Source of the DNA: Henricia sp. BOLD:AAB3569
Lineage: Eukaryota > Echinodermata > Asteroidea > Spinulosida > Echinasteridae
Assembly: GCA_037783545.1 (NCBI GenBank)
Contig: JBBELK010000109.1
Location: 744,001-808,000 of the forward strand
Reading direction: 5' to 3'
DNA length: 64,000 nt
Below the pieces are notes generated by a model. That model saw only the letters and a program-made list of their open reading frames with translations. It had not been told where the DNA came from and searched no databases. Of the stretch, positions 1-10,722 are shown piece by piece. Numbering within the stretch: position 1 is the stretch's first letter; the number at the start of each line of letters is the position of its first letter. A program made the translations under genes and the position numbers.

Positions 1-39
1 CATGCTAAGCGAGCGCTCTACCACTTGAGCTAATCCCCC
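1..39 (-). tRNA. tRNA-Ala(AGC), cut by left window edge
   Basis: 5' part of a tRNA up to the anticodon loop; the T arm lies outside the window. What is present matches the reference without change. Confidence 0.8.
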
Positions 40-515
40 GCTGTTGTTGACTGTTGGGCACACTTTAAAAATGTTGTACATACTCAACATTTTCAGATGC
101 ATTGTTCACGGCTCACCATGAGCCGTAAACTCAAAAGAACTCTTGAATTTGGAAGATCCGTGTATTGATCCCGGTACTTCTCGCATGCTAAGCGAGCGCT
201 CTACCACTTGAGCTAATCCCCCGCTGTTGTTGAGTGTTGGGCACACTTTAAAAATGTTGTACATACTCAACATTTTCAGATGCATTGTTCACGGCTCACC
301 ATGAGCCGTAAACTCAGAAGAACTGTTGAATTTGGAAGATCCGGGTATCGATCCCGGTATCTCTCGCATGCAAAGCGAGCGCTCTACCACTTGAGCTAAT
401 CCCACGCTGTTGTTGAGTGTTGGGCACACTTTAAAAATGTTGTACATACTGAACATTTTCAGATGAATTGTTCACGTCTCACCATCAGCCGTAAACTCAA
501 AAGAACTCTTGAATT

Positions 516-588
516 TGGAAGATCCGGGTATCGATCCCGGTACTTCTCGCATGCTAAGCGAGCGCTCTACCACTTGAGCTAATCCCCC
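516..588 (-). tRNA. tRNA-Ala(AGC)
   Basis: All four stems paired as in the reference, both boxes intact, T4 trailer. Its 5' neighbour on the minus strand (699) is also clean, giving an adjacent pair of good AGC genes. Confidence 0.88.
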
Positions 589-698
589 GCTGTTGTTGAG
601 TGTTGGGCACACTTTAAAAATGTTGTACATACTGAACATTTTCAGATGAATTGTTCACGGCTCACCATGAGCCGTAAACTCAAAATAACTCTTGAATT

Positions 699-771
699 TG
701 GAAGATCCGGGTATCGATCCCGGTACTTCTCGCATGCTAAGCGAGCGCTCTACCACTTGAGCTAATCCCCC
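699..771 (-). tRNA. tRNA-Ala(AGC)
   Basis: Reference-like body. The trailer has ATTTTG in place of CTTTTG (plus strand aaaataac), keeping T4. Confidence 0.88.
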
Positions 772-1064
772 GCTGTTGTTGAGCGTTGGGCACACTTTAA
801 AAATGTTGTACATACTGAACATTTTCAGATGAATTGTTCACGGCTCACCATGAGCCGTAAACTCAAAAGAACTCTTGAATTTGGAAGATCCGGGTATCGA
901 TCCTGGTACTTCTCGCATGCTAAGCGGGCGATCTACCACTTGAGCTAATCCCCCGCTGTTGTTGAATGTTGGGCACACTTTAAAAATGTTGTACATACTC
1001 AACATTTTCAGATGCATTGTTCACGGCTCACCATGAGCCGTAAACTCAAAAGAACTCTTAAATT

Positions 1065-1137
1065 TGGAAGATCCGGGTATCGATCCCGGTACTTCTCGCA
1101 TGCAAAGCGAGCGGTCTACCACTTGAGCTAATCCCAG
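1065..1137 (-). pseudogene. tRNA-Ala(TGC), acceptor and D-stem damaged
   Basis: Acceptor 5' strand is CTGGGAT (G1C and G2T), leaving two terminal mismatches, and G24 is C in the D stem (gcggtctac). Same form at 1614, 6187, 19155 and 20363. Confidence 0.8.
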
Positions 1138-1247
1138 GCTGTTGTTGAGTGTTGGGCACACTTTAAAAATGTTGTACATACTGAACATTTTCAGATGAAT
1201 TGTTCACGGCTCACCATGAGCCGTAAACTCAAAATAACTCTTGAATT

Positions 1248-1320
1248 TGGAAGATCCGGGTATCGATCCCGGTACTTCTCGCATGCTAAGCGAGCGCTCT
1301 ACCACTTGAGCTAATCCCCC
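1248..1320 (-). tRNA. tRNA-Ala(AGC)
   Basis: Clean body between two damaged units (1065 with broken acceptor, 1431 with D and anticodon-stem mismatches). Confidence 0.87.
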
Positions 1321-1979
1321 GCTGTTGTTGAGCGTTGGGCACACTTTAAAAATGTTGTACATACTGAACATTTTCAGATGAATTGTTCACGGCTCACCAT
1401 GAGCCGTAAACTCAAAAGAACTCTTGAATTTGGAAGATCCGGGTATCGATCCTGGTACTTCTCGCATGCTAAGCGGGCGATCTACCACTTGAGCTAATCC
1501 CCCGCTGTTGTTGAGTGTTGGGCACACTTTAAAAATGTTGTACATACTCAACATTTTCAGATGCATTGTTCACGGCTCACCATGAGCCGTAAACTCAAAA
1601 GAACTCTTAAATTTGGAAGATCCGGGTATCGATCCCGGTACTTCTCGCATGCAAAGCGAGCGGTCTACCACTTGAGCTAATCCCAGGCTGTTGTTGAGTG
1701 TTGGGCACACTTTAAAAATGTTGTACATACTGAACATTTTCAGATGAATTGTTCACGGCTCACCATGAGCCGTAAACTCAAAAGAACTCTTGAATTTGGA
1801 AGATCCGGGTATCGATCCCGGTACTTCTCGCATGCTAAGCGAGCGCTCTACCACTTGATCTAATCCCCCGCTGTTGTTGAGTGTTTGGCACACTTTAACA
1901 ATGTTGTACACACTGAACATTTTCAGATGAATTGTTCACGACTCACCATGAGCCGTAAACTCAAAAGAACTCTTGAATT

Positions 1980-2052
1980 TGGAAGATCCGGGTATCGATC
2001 CCGGTACTTCTCGCATGCTAAGCGAGCGCTCTACCACTTGAGCTAATCCCCC
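1980..2052 (-). tRNA. tRNA-Ala(AGC)
   Basis: Complete counterpart, one HOR step (2013 bp) away, of the tRNA cut at the left edge. Clean stems. Confidence 0.87.
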
Positions 2053-3441
2053 GCTGTTGTTGACTGTTGGGCACACTTTAAAAATGTTGTACATACTCAA
2101 CATTTTCAGATGCATTGTTCACGGCTCACCATGAGCCGTAAACTCAAAAGAACTCTTGAATTTGGAAGATCCGTGTATTGATCCCGGTACTTCTCGCATG
2201 CTAAGCGAGCGCTCTACCACTTGAGCTAATCCCCCGCTGTTGTTGAGTGTTGGGCACACTTTAAAAATGTTGTACATACTCAACATTTTCAGATGCATTG
2301 TTCACGGCTCACCATGAGCCGTAAACTCAGAAGAACTGTTGAATTTGGAAGATCCGGGTATCGATCCCGGTATCTCTCGCATGCAAAGCGAGCGCTCTAC
2401 CACTTGAGCTAATCCCACGCTGTTGTTGAGTGTTGGGCACACTTTAAAAATGTTGTACATACTGAACATTTTCAGATGAATTGTTCACGTCTCACCATCA
2501 GCCGTAAACTCAAAAGAACTCTTGAATTTGGAAGATCCGGGTATCGATCCCGGTACTTATCGCATGCTAAGCGAGCGCTCTACCACTTGAGCTAATCCCC
2601 GCTGTTGTTGAGTGTTGGGCACACTTTAAAAATGTTGTACATACTGAACATTTTCAGATGAATTGTTCACGGCTCACCATGAGCCGTAAACTCAAAATAA
2701 CTCTTGAATTTGGAAGATCCGGGTATCGATCCCGGTACTTCTCGCATGCTAAGCGAGCGCTCTACCACTTGAGCTAATCCCCCGCTGTTGTTGAGCGTTG
2801 GGCACACTTTAAAAATGTTGTACATACTGAACATTTTCAGATGAATTGTTCACGGCTCACCATGAGCCGTAAACTCAAAAGAACTCTTGAATTTGGAAGA
2901 TCCGGGTATCGATCCTGGTACTTCTCGCATGCTAAGCGGGCGATCTACCACTTGAGCTAATCCCCCGCTGTTGTTGAATGTTGGGCACACTTTAAAAATA
3001 TTGTACATACTCAACATTTTCAGATGCATTGTTCACGGCTCACCATGAGCCGTAAACTCAAAAGAACTCTTGAATTTGGAAGATCCGGGTATCGATCCCG
3101 GTACTTCTCGCATGCTAAGCGAGCGCTCTACCACTTGAGCTAATCCCCGCTGTTGTTGACTGTTGGGCACACTTTAAAAATGTTGTACATACTCAACATT
3201 TTCAGACGCATTGTTCACGGCTCACCATGAGCCGTAAACTCAAAAGAACTCTTGAATTTGGAAGATCCGGGTATCGATCCCGGTACTTCTCGCATGCAAA
3301 GCGAGCGCTCTACCACTTGATCTAATCCCCCGCTGTTGTTGAGTGTTTGGCACACTTTAACAATGTTGTACACACTGAACATTTTCAGATGAATTGTTCA
3401 CGGCTCACCATGAGCCGTAAACTCAAAATAACTCTTGAATT

Positions 3442-3514
3442 TGGAAGATCCGGGTATCGATCCCGGTACTTCTCGCATGCTAAGCGAGCGCTCTACCACT
3501 TGAGCTAATCCCCC
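3442..3514 (-). tRNA. tRNA-Ala(AGC)
   Basis: Clean body with the aaaataac trailer, lying next to 3625, whose acceptor is destroyed. Confidence 0.87.
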
Positions 3515-4173
3515 GCTGTTGTTGAGTGTTGGGCACACTTTAAAAATGTTGTATATACTCAACATTTTCAGATGAATTGTTCACGGCTCACCATGAGCCG
3601 TAAACTTAAAAGAACTCTTGAATTTAAAAGATCCGGGTATCGATCCCGGTACTTCTCGCATGCAAAGCGAGCGCTCTACCACTTGAGTTAATTACCCGCT
3701 GTTGTTGAGTGTTGGGCACACTTTAAAAATGTTGTACATACTCAACATTTTCAGATGAATTGTTCACGTCTCACCATCAGCCGTAAACTCAAAAGAACTC
3801 TTGAATTTGGAAGATCCGGGTATCGATCCCGGTACTTCTCGCATGCTAAGCGAGCGCTCTACCACTTGAGCTATTCCCCCGCTGTTGTTGAGTGTTGGGC
3901 ACACTTTAAAAATGTTGTACATACTGAACATTTTCAGATGAATTGTTCACGGCTCACCATGAGCCGTAAACTCAAAATAACTCTTGAATTTGGAAGATCC
4001 GGGTATCGATCCCGGTACTTCTCGCATGCTAAGCGAGCGCTCTACCACTTGAGCTAATCCCCCGCTGTTGTTGAGCGTTGGGCACACTTTAAAAATGTTG
4101 TACATACTGAACATGTTCAGATGAATTGTTCACGGCTCACCATGAGCCGTAAACTCAAAAGAACTCTTGAATT

Positions 4174-4246
4174 TGGAAGATCCGGGTATCGATCCCGGTA
4201 CTTCTCGCATGCAGAGCGAGCGGTCTACCACTTGAGCTAATCCCAG
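4174..4246 (-). pseudogene. tRNA-Ala with C33
   Basis: Anticodon loop is TCTGCAT: the universally conserved U33 is C, which would impair the U-turn. The acceptor is also damaged (cccagg). C33 also occurs at 28372 and 31414 with otherwise good stems. Confidence 0.8.
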
Positions 4247-5088
4247 GCTGTTGTTGAGTGTTGGGCACACTTTAAAAATGTTGTACATACTGAACATTTT
4301 CAGATGAATTGTTCACGGCTCACCATGAGCCGTAAACTCAAAAGAACTCTTGAATTTGAAAGATCCGGGTATCGATCCCGGTACTTCTCGCATGCAAAGC
4401 GAGCGCTCTACCACTTGAGTTAATTACCCGCTGTTGTTGAGTGTTGGGCACACTTTAAAAATGTTGTACATACTCAACATTTTCAGATGAATTGTTCACG
4501 TCTCACCATCAGCCGTAAACTCAAAAGAACTCTTGAATTTGGAAGATCCGGGTATCGATCCCGGTACTTCTCGCATGCTAAGCGAGCGCTCTACCACTTG
4601 AGCTAATCCCCCGCTGTTGTTGAGTGTTGGGCACACTTTAAAAATGTTGTACATACTGAACATTTTCAGATGAATTGTTCACGGCTCACCATGAGCCGTA
4701 AACTCAAAAGAACTCTTAAATTTGGAAGATCCGGGTATCGATCCCGGTACTTCTCGCATGCTAAGCGAGCGCTCTACCACTTGAGCTAATCCCCCGCTGG
4801 TGTTGAGTGTTGGGCACACTTTAAAAATGTTGTACATACTGAACATTTTCAGATGAATTGTTCACGGCTCACCATGAGCCGTAAACTCAAAAGAACTCTT
4901 GAATTTGGAAGATCCGGGTATCGATCCCGGTACTTCTCGCATGCAAAGCGAGCGCTCTACCACTTGAGTTAATTACCCGCTGTTGTTGAGTGTTGGGCAC
5001 ACTTTAAAAATGTTGTACATACTCAACATTTTCAGATGAATTGTTCACGTCTCACCATCAGCCGTAAACTCAAAAGAACTCTTGAATT

Positions 5089-5161
5089 TGGAAGATCCGG
5101 GTATCGATCCCGGTACTTCTCGCATGCTAAGCGAGCGCTCTACCACTTGAGCTAATCCCCC
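5089..5161 (-). tRNA. tRNA-Ala(AGC)
   Basis: Clean body in the 549-bp sub-repeat. The trailer side holds the double-changed form of inverted repeat 2 (cgtctcaccatcag), so the palindrome is not needed for a sound tRNA. Confidence 0.87.
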
Positions 5162-6369
5162 GCTGTTGTTGAGTGTTGGGCACACTTTAAAAATGTTGTA
5201 CATACTGAAAATTTTCAGATGAATTGTTCACGGCTCACCATGAGCCGTAAACTCAAAAGAACTCTTAAATTTGGAAGATCCGGGTATCGATCCCGGTACT
5301 TCTCGCATGCTAAGCGAGCGCTCTACCACTTGAGCTAATCCCCCGCTGGTGTTGAGTGTTGGGCACACTTTAAAAATGTTGTACATACTGAACATTTTCA
5401 GATGAATTGTTCACGGCTCACCATGAGCCGTAAACTCAAAAGAACTCTTGAATTTGGAAGATCCGGGTATCGATCCTGGTACTTCTCGCATGCTAAGCGA
5501 GCGATCTACCACTTGAGCTAATTCCCCGCTGTTGTTGAGTGTTGGGCACACTTTAAAAATGTTGTACATACTCAACATTTTCAGATGAATTGTTCACGGC
5601 TCACCATGAGCCGTAAACTCAAAAGAACTCTTGAATTTGAAAGATCCGGGTATCGATCCAGGTACTTCTCGCATGCAAAGCGAGCGCTCTACTACTAGAG
5701 TTAATTACCCGCTGTTGTTGAGTGTTGGGCACACTTTAAAAATGTTGTACATACTCAACATTTTCAGATGAATTGTTCACGTCTCACCATCAGCCGTAAA
5801 CTCAAAAGAACTCTTGAATTTGGAAGATCCGGGTATCGATCCCGGTACTTCTCGCATGCTAAGCGAGCGCTCTCCCACTTGAGCTAATCCCCCGCTGTTG
5901 TTGAGTGTTGGGCACACTTTAAAAATGTTGTACATACTGAACATTTTCAGATGAATTGTTCACGGCTCACCATGAGCCGTAAACTCATAAGAACTCTTGA
6001 ATTTGGAAGATCCGGGTATCGATCCCGGTACTTCTCGCATGCAAAACGAGCGCACTACCACTTGAGCTAATCCCCCGCTGTTGTTGAGTGTTGGGCACAC
6101 TTTAAAAATGTTGTACATACTCAACATTTTCAGATGAATTGTTCACGGCTCACCATGAGCCGTAAACTCAAAAGAACTCTTAAATTTGGAAGATCCGGGT
6201 ATCGATCCTGGTACTTCTCGCATGCAAAGCGAGCGGTCTACCACTTGAGCTAATCCCAGGCTGTTGTTGAGTGTTGGGCACACTTTAAAAATGTTGTACA
6301 TACTGAACATTTTCAGATGAATTGTTCACGGCTCACCATGAGCCGTAAACTCAAAAGAACTCTTGAATT

Positions 6370-6442
6370 TGGAAGATCCGGGTATCGATCCCGGTACTTC
6401 TCGCATGCAAAGCGAGCGCTCTACCACTTGAGCTAATCCCCC
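6370..6442 (-). tRNA. tRNA-Ala(TGC)
   Basis: Same body as AGC copies with one change at position 34 (loop TTTGCAT). This anticodon reads GCA and GCG. First fully clean TGC copy from the left. Confidence 0.88.
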
Positions 6443-6552
6443 GCTGTTGTTGAGTATTGGGCACACTTTAAAAATGTTGTACATACTGAACATTTTCAGA
6501 TGAATTGTTCACGGCTCACCATGAGCCGTAAACTCAAAAGAAGTCTTGAATT

Positions 6553-6625
6553 TGGAAGATCCGGGTATCGATCCCGGTACTTCTCGCATGCAAAGCGAGC
6601 GCTCTACCACTGGAGCTAATCCCCC
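6553..6625 (-). pseudogene. tRNA-Ala(TGC) with C14, A-box mutant subfamily
   Basis: All stems pair but A14 is C (ccactggagc). The form recurs in more than twenty units, for example 8246, 9778, 20912, 24459, 32835, 36978, 38216, 42642, 43922, 45723 and 46455. Loss of the invariant A of the A box predicts weak TFIIIC binding and poor folding, yet the form was amplified. Confidence 0.7.
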
Positions 6626-6714
6626 GCTGTTGTTGAGTGTTGGGCACACTTTAAAAATGTTGTACATACTCAACATTTTCAGATGCATTGTTCACGGCTA
6701 AGAACTCTTGAATT

Positions 6715-6787
6715 TGGAAGATCCGGGTATCGATCCCGGTACTTCTCGCATGCAAAGCGAGCGCTCTACCACTTGAGCTAATCCCCC
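6715..6787 (-). tRNA. tRNA-Ala(TGC) with lost primary terminator
   Basis: Clean body, but a 21-bp deletion (junction cggctaagaac) removes the T4 run and half of inverted repeat 2 just past its 3' end. Transcription would run on to the next T run in the spacer. Recurs at 8408, 9940, 11633, 13165 and 14858. Confidence 0.83.
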
Positions 6788-6901
6788 GCTGTTGTTGAGT
6801 GTTGGGCACACTTTAAAAATGTTGTACATACTGAACATTTTCAGATGAATTGTTCACGGCTCACCATCAGCCGTAAACTCAAAAGAACTCTTGAATTTGC
6901 A

Positions 6902-6949
6902 TACTTCTCGCATGCAAAGCGAGCGCTCTACCACTTGAGCTAATCCCCC
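6902..6949 (-). pseudogene. tRNA-Ala remnant without T arm (162-bp unit)
   Basis: A 21-bp deletion removes the 3' acceptor strand and T arm, including the B box; the junction reads aatttgcatacttc. The 5' half, anticodon TGC included, is intact. Recurs at 7795, 9326, 10127, 11020, 12551, 13352, 14245, 15776, 21575 and 25122. Confidence 0.88.
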
Positions 6950-7059
6950 GCTGTTGTTGAGTGTTGGGCACACTTTAAAAATGTTGTACATACTGAACAT
7001 TTTCAGATGAATTGTTCACGGCTCACCATGAGCCGTAAACTCAAAAGAACTCTTGAATT

Positions 7060-7131
7060 TGGAAGATCCGGGTATCTATCCCGGTACTTCTCGCATGCTA
7101 AGCGAGCGCTTACCACTTGAGCTAACCCCCC
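7060..7131 (-). pseudogene. tRNA-Ala(AGC), D-stem deletion form
   Basis: One base is lost in the D stem (gcgcttaccac for gcgctctaccac), leaving three pairs, and the B box carries a change (ctatcc). A6G is tolerated as G:U. Typical of AGC copies in the 3225-bp HOR (7953, 8591, 9485) and in 40309-47918. Confidence 0.78.
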
Positions 7132-7225
7132 GCTGTTGTTGAGTGTTGGGCACACTTTAAAAATGTTGTACATACTCAACATTTTCAGATGAATTGTTCA
7201 CGGCTCACCATGAGCCGTAAACTCT

Positions 7226-7228
7226 AAA
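7226..7228 (-). terminator. Weakened (T3) terminator variant
   Basis: The word actctaaagaac leaves only TTT after the TGC copy at 7242. The same form follows 8773, 10467, 11998, 13692, 15223, 40491, 41728, 42459, 43739, 44664, 45723, 47369, 48100 and 63931. Read-through to the T5 run in the next spacer is likely. Confidence 0.65.
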
Positions 7229-7424
7229 GAACTCTTGAATTTGGAAGATCCGGGTATCGATCCCGGTACTTCTCGCATGCAAAGCGAGCGATCTACCACT
7301 TGAGTTAATCCCCCGCTGTTGTTGAGTGTTGGGCACACTTTAAAAATGTTGTACATACTCAACATTTTCAGATGCATTGTTCACGGCTCACCATGAGCCG
7401 TAAACTCAAAAGAACTCTTGAATT

Positions 7425-7497
7425 TGGAAGATCCGGGTATCGATCCCGGTACTTCTCGCATGCTAAGCGAGCGCTCTACCACTTGAGCTAATCCCCC
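7425..7497 (-). tRNA. tRNA-Ala(AGC), 3225-bp HOR copy 1
   Basis: Clean body with T4 trailer. HOR partners at 10650 and 13875, and in the other half-repeat at 8956, 12181 and 15406. Confidence 0.88.
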
Positions 7498-8955
7498 GCT
7501 GTTGTTGAGTGTTGGGCACACTTTAAAAATGTTGTACATACTCAACATTTTCAGATGCATTGTTCAAGGCTCACCATGAGCCGTAAACTCAAAAGAACTC
7601 TTGAATTTGGAAGATCCGGGTATCGATCCCGGTACTTCTCGCATGCAAAGCGAGCGCTCTACCACTTGAGCTAATCCCAGGCTGTTGTTGAGTGTTGGGC
7701 ACACTTTAAAAATGTTGTACATACTGAACATTTTCAGATGAATTGTTCACGGCTCACCATCAGCCGTAAACTCAAAAGAACTCTTGAATTTGCATACTTC
7801 TCGCATGCAAAGCGAGCGCTCTACCACTTGAGCTAATCCCCCGCTGCTGTTGAGTGTTGGAAACACTATAAAAATGTTGTACATACTGAACATTTTCAGA
7901 TGAATTGTTCACGGCTCACCATGAGCCGTCAACTCAAAAGAACTCTTGAATTTGGAAGATCCGGGTATCGATCCCGGTACTTCTCGCATGCTAAGCGAGC
8001 GCTTACCACTTGAGCTAACCCCCCACTGTTGTTGAGTGTAAACTCAAAAGAACTCTTGAATTTGGAAGATCCGGGTATCGATCCCGGTACTTCTCGCATG
8101 CAAAGCGAGCGGTCTACCACTTGAGCTAATCCCCCGCTGTTGTTGAGTGTTGGGCACACTTTAAAAATGTTGTACATACTGAACATTTTCAGATGAATTG
8201 TTCACGGCTCACCATGAGCCGTAAACTCAAAAGAAGTCTTGAATTTGGAAGATCCGGGTATCGATCCCGGTACTTCTCGCATGCAAAGCGAGCGCTCTAC
8301 CACTGGAGCTAATCCCCCGCTGTTGTTGAGTGTTGGGCACACTTTAAAAATGTTGTACATACTCAACATTTTCAGATGCATTGTTCACGGCTAAGAACTC
8401 TTGAATTTGGAAGATCCGGGTATCGATCCCGGTACTTCTCGCATGCAAAGCGAGCGCTCTACCACTTGAGCTAATCCCCCGCTGTTGTTGAGTGTTGGGC
8501 ACACTTTAAAAATGTTGTACATACTGAACATTTTCAGATGAATTGTTCACGGCTCACCATGAGCCGTAAACTCAAAAGAACTCTTGAATTTGGAAGATCC
8601 GGGTATCTATCCCGGTACTTCTCGCATGCTAAGCGAGCGCTTACCACTTGAGCTAACCCCCCACTGTTGTTGAGTGTTGGGCACACTTTAAAAATGTTGT
8701 ACATACTCAACATTTTCAGATGAATTGTTCACGGCTCACCATGAGCCGTAAACTCTAAAGAACTCTTGAATTTGGAAGATCCGGGTATCGATCCCGGTAC
8801 TTCTCGCATGCAAAGCGAGCGATCTACCACTTGAGTTAATCCCCCGCTGTTGTTGAGTGTTGGGCACACTTTAAAAATGTTGTACATACTCAACATTTTC
8901 AGATGCATTGTTCACGGCTCACCATGAGCCGTAAACTCAAAAGAACTCTTGAATT

Positions 8956-9028
8956 TGGAAGATCCGGGTATCGATCCCGGTACTTCTCGCATGCTAAGCG
9001 AGCGCTCTACCACTTGAGCTAATCCCCC
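8956..9028 (-). tRNA. tRNA-Ala(AGC), 3225-bp HOR copy 1, second half
   Basis: Clean; 1531 bp from its partner in the first half. Confidence 0.88.
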
Positions 9029-9594
9029 GCTGTTGTTGAGTGTTGGGCACACTTTAAAAATGTTGTACATACTCAACATTTTCAGATGCATTGTTCAAGG
9101 CTCACCATGAGCCGTAAACTCAAAAGAACTCTTGAATTTGGAAGATCCGGGTATCGATCCCGGTACTTCTCGCGTGCAAAGCGAGCGCTCTACCACTTGA
9201 GCTAATCCCAGGCTGTTGTTGAGTGTTGGGCACACTTTAAAAATGTTGTACATACTGAACATTTTCAGATGAATTGTTCACGGCTCACCATCAGCCGTAA
9301 ACTCAAAAGAACTCTTGAATTTGCATACTTCTCGCATGCAAAGCGAGCGCTCTACCACTTGAGCTAATCCCCCGCTGCTGTTGAGTGTTGGAAACACTAT
9401 AAAAATGTTGTACATACTGAACATTTTCAGATGAATTGTTTCACGGCTCACCATGAGCCGTCAACTCAAAAGAACTCTTGAATTTGGAAGATCCGGGTAT
9501 CGATCCCGGTACTTCTCGCATGCTAAGCGAGCGCTTACCACTTGAGCTAACCCCCCACTGTTGTTGAGTGTAAACTCAAAAGAACTCTTGAATT

Positions 9595-9667
9595 TGGAAG
9601 ATCCGGGTATCGATCCCGGTACTTCTCGCATGCAAAGCGAGCGCTCTACCACTTGAGCTAATCCCCC
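9595..9667 (-). tRNA. tRNA-Ala(TGC), close-spaced pair member
   Basis: Clean body. Only 38 bp separates it from the damaged AGC copy ending at 9556 because the spacer between them is deleted. Its partner at 8063 has C24 in the D stem, which tells the two half-repeats apart. Confidence 0.86.
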
Positions 9668-10649
9668 GCTGTTGTTGAGTGTTGGGCACACTTTAAAAAT
9701 GTTGTACATACTGAACATTTTCAGATGAATTGTTCACGGCTCACCATGAGCCGTAAACTCAAAAGAAGTCTTGAATTTGGAAGATCCGGGTATCGATCCC
9801 GGTACTTCTCGCATGCAAAGCGAGCGCTCTACCACTGGAGCTAATCCCCCGCTGTTGTTGAGTGTTGGGCACACTTTAAAAATGTTGTACATACTCAACA
9901 TTTTCAGATGCATTGTTCACGGCTAAGAACTCTTGAATTTGGAAGATCCGGGTATCGATCCCGGTACTTCTCGCATGCAAAGCGAGCGCTCTACCACTTG
10001 AGCTAATCCCCCGCTGTTGTTGAGTGTTGGGCACACTTTAAAAATGTTGTACATACTGAACATTTTCAGATGAATTGTTCACGGCTCACCATCAGCCGTA
10101 AACTCAAAAGAACTCTTGAATTTGCATACTTCTCGCATGCAAAGCGAGCGCTCTACCACTTGAGCTAATCCCCCGCTGTTGTTGAGTGTTGGGCACACTT
10201 TAAAAATGTTGTACATACTGAACATTTTCAGATGAATTGTTCACGGCTCACCATGAGCCGTAAACTCAAAAGAACTCTTGAATTTGGAAGATCCGGGTAT
10301 CTATCCCGGTACTTCTCGCATGCTAAGCGAGCGCTTACCACTTGAGCTAACCCCCCGCTGTTGTTGAGTGTTGGGCACACTTTAAAAATGTTGTACATAC
10401 TCAACATTTTCAGATGAATTGTTCACGGCTCACCATGAGCCGTAAACTCTAAAGAACTCTTGAATTTGGAAGATCCGGGTATCGATCCCGGTACTTCTCG
10501 CATGCAAAGCGAGCGATCTACCACTTGAGTTAATCCCCCGCTGTTGTTGAGTGTTGGGCACACTTTAAAAATGTTGTACATACTCAACATTTTCAGATGC
10601 ATTGTTCACGGCTCACCATGAGCCGTAAACTCAAAAGAACTCTTGAATT

Positions 10650-10722
10650 TGGAAGATCCGGGTATCGATCCCGGTACTTCTCGCATGCTAAGCGAGCGCT
10701 CTACCACTTGAGCTAATCCCCC
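10650..10722 (-). tRNA. tRNA-Ala(AGC), 3225-bp HOR copy 2
   Basis: Clean body at +3225 from 7425. Confidence 0.88.

Larger units (their letters stand above)
1..3065 (-). repeat. 2013-bp HOR (11 units), copy 1 and partial copy 2
   Basis: Positions 1 and 2014 start the same unit order and share private changes, for example the tgtattgatcc word at 161 and 2174 and the gaatgttggg word near 964 and 2976. The copies stay in step to about 3065 (shift becomes 2012 after a lost C near 2597). tRNA starts: 1-39 (partial, A), 150A, 333T, 516A, 699A, 882A, 1065T, 1248A, 1431A, 1614T, 1797A, 1980A, 2163A, 2346T, 2529A, 2711A, 2894A, 3077A. Structurally clean: 516, 699, 1248, 1980, 2711. Confidence 0.88.
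3066..6450 (-). repeat. Mixed 183-bp units with 549-bp sub-repeat
   Basis: tRNA starts: 3259T, 3442A, 3625T, 3808A, 3991A, 4174T, 4357T, 4540A, 4723A, 4906T, 5089A, 5272A, 5455A, 5638T, 5821A, 6004T, 6187T, 6370T. A three-unit (549-bp) period links 4357 and 4906, both carrying the damaged acceptor word taattaccc. Structurally clean: 3442, 3991, 4540, 4723, 5089, 5272, 6370. Units with taattaccc (3625, 4357, 4906, 5638) cannot form the acceptor stem. Confidence 0.85.

Noticed and set aside
3755-4057. Plus-strand ORFs starting MNCSRLT (3755, 21518, 25065, 60077)
   Set aside because: Antisense reading of two adjacent tRNA units; the repeated FGRSGYRSRYFSHAKRALYHLS is antisense tRNA-Ala.
7929-8186. 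Minus-strand ORF of 85 codons (GGLAQVVERSLCMREV-type protein), repeated at 9461, 11154, 12686, 14379, 15910, 21254, 21709, 24801, 25256 and in shorter forms elsewhere
   Set aside because: It is tRNA-Ala and spacer read in a coding frame: the GGLAQVVxRSL...REVPGSIPGSSKF part is the tRNA itself. Frame depends on unit indels, and there is no conserved start context. Such peptides are known false gene predictions.
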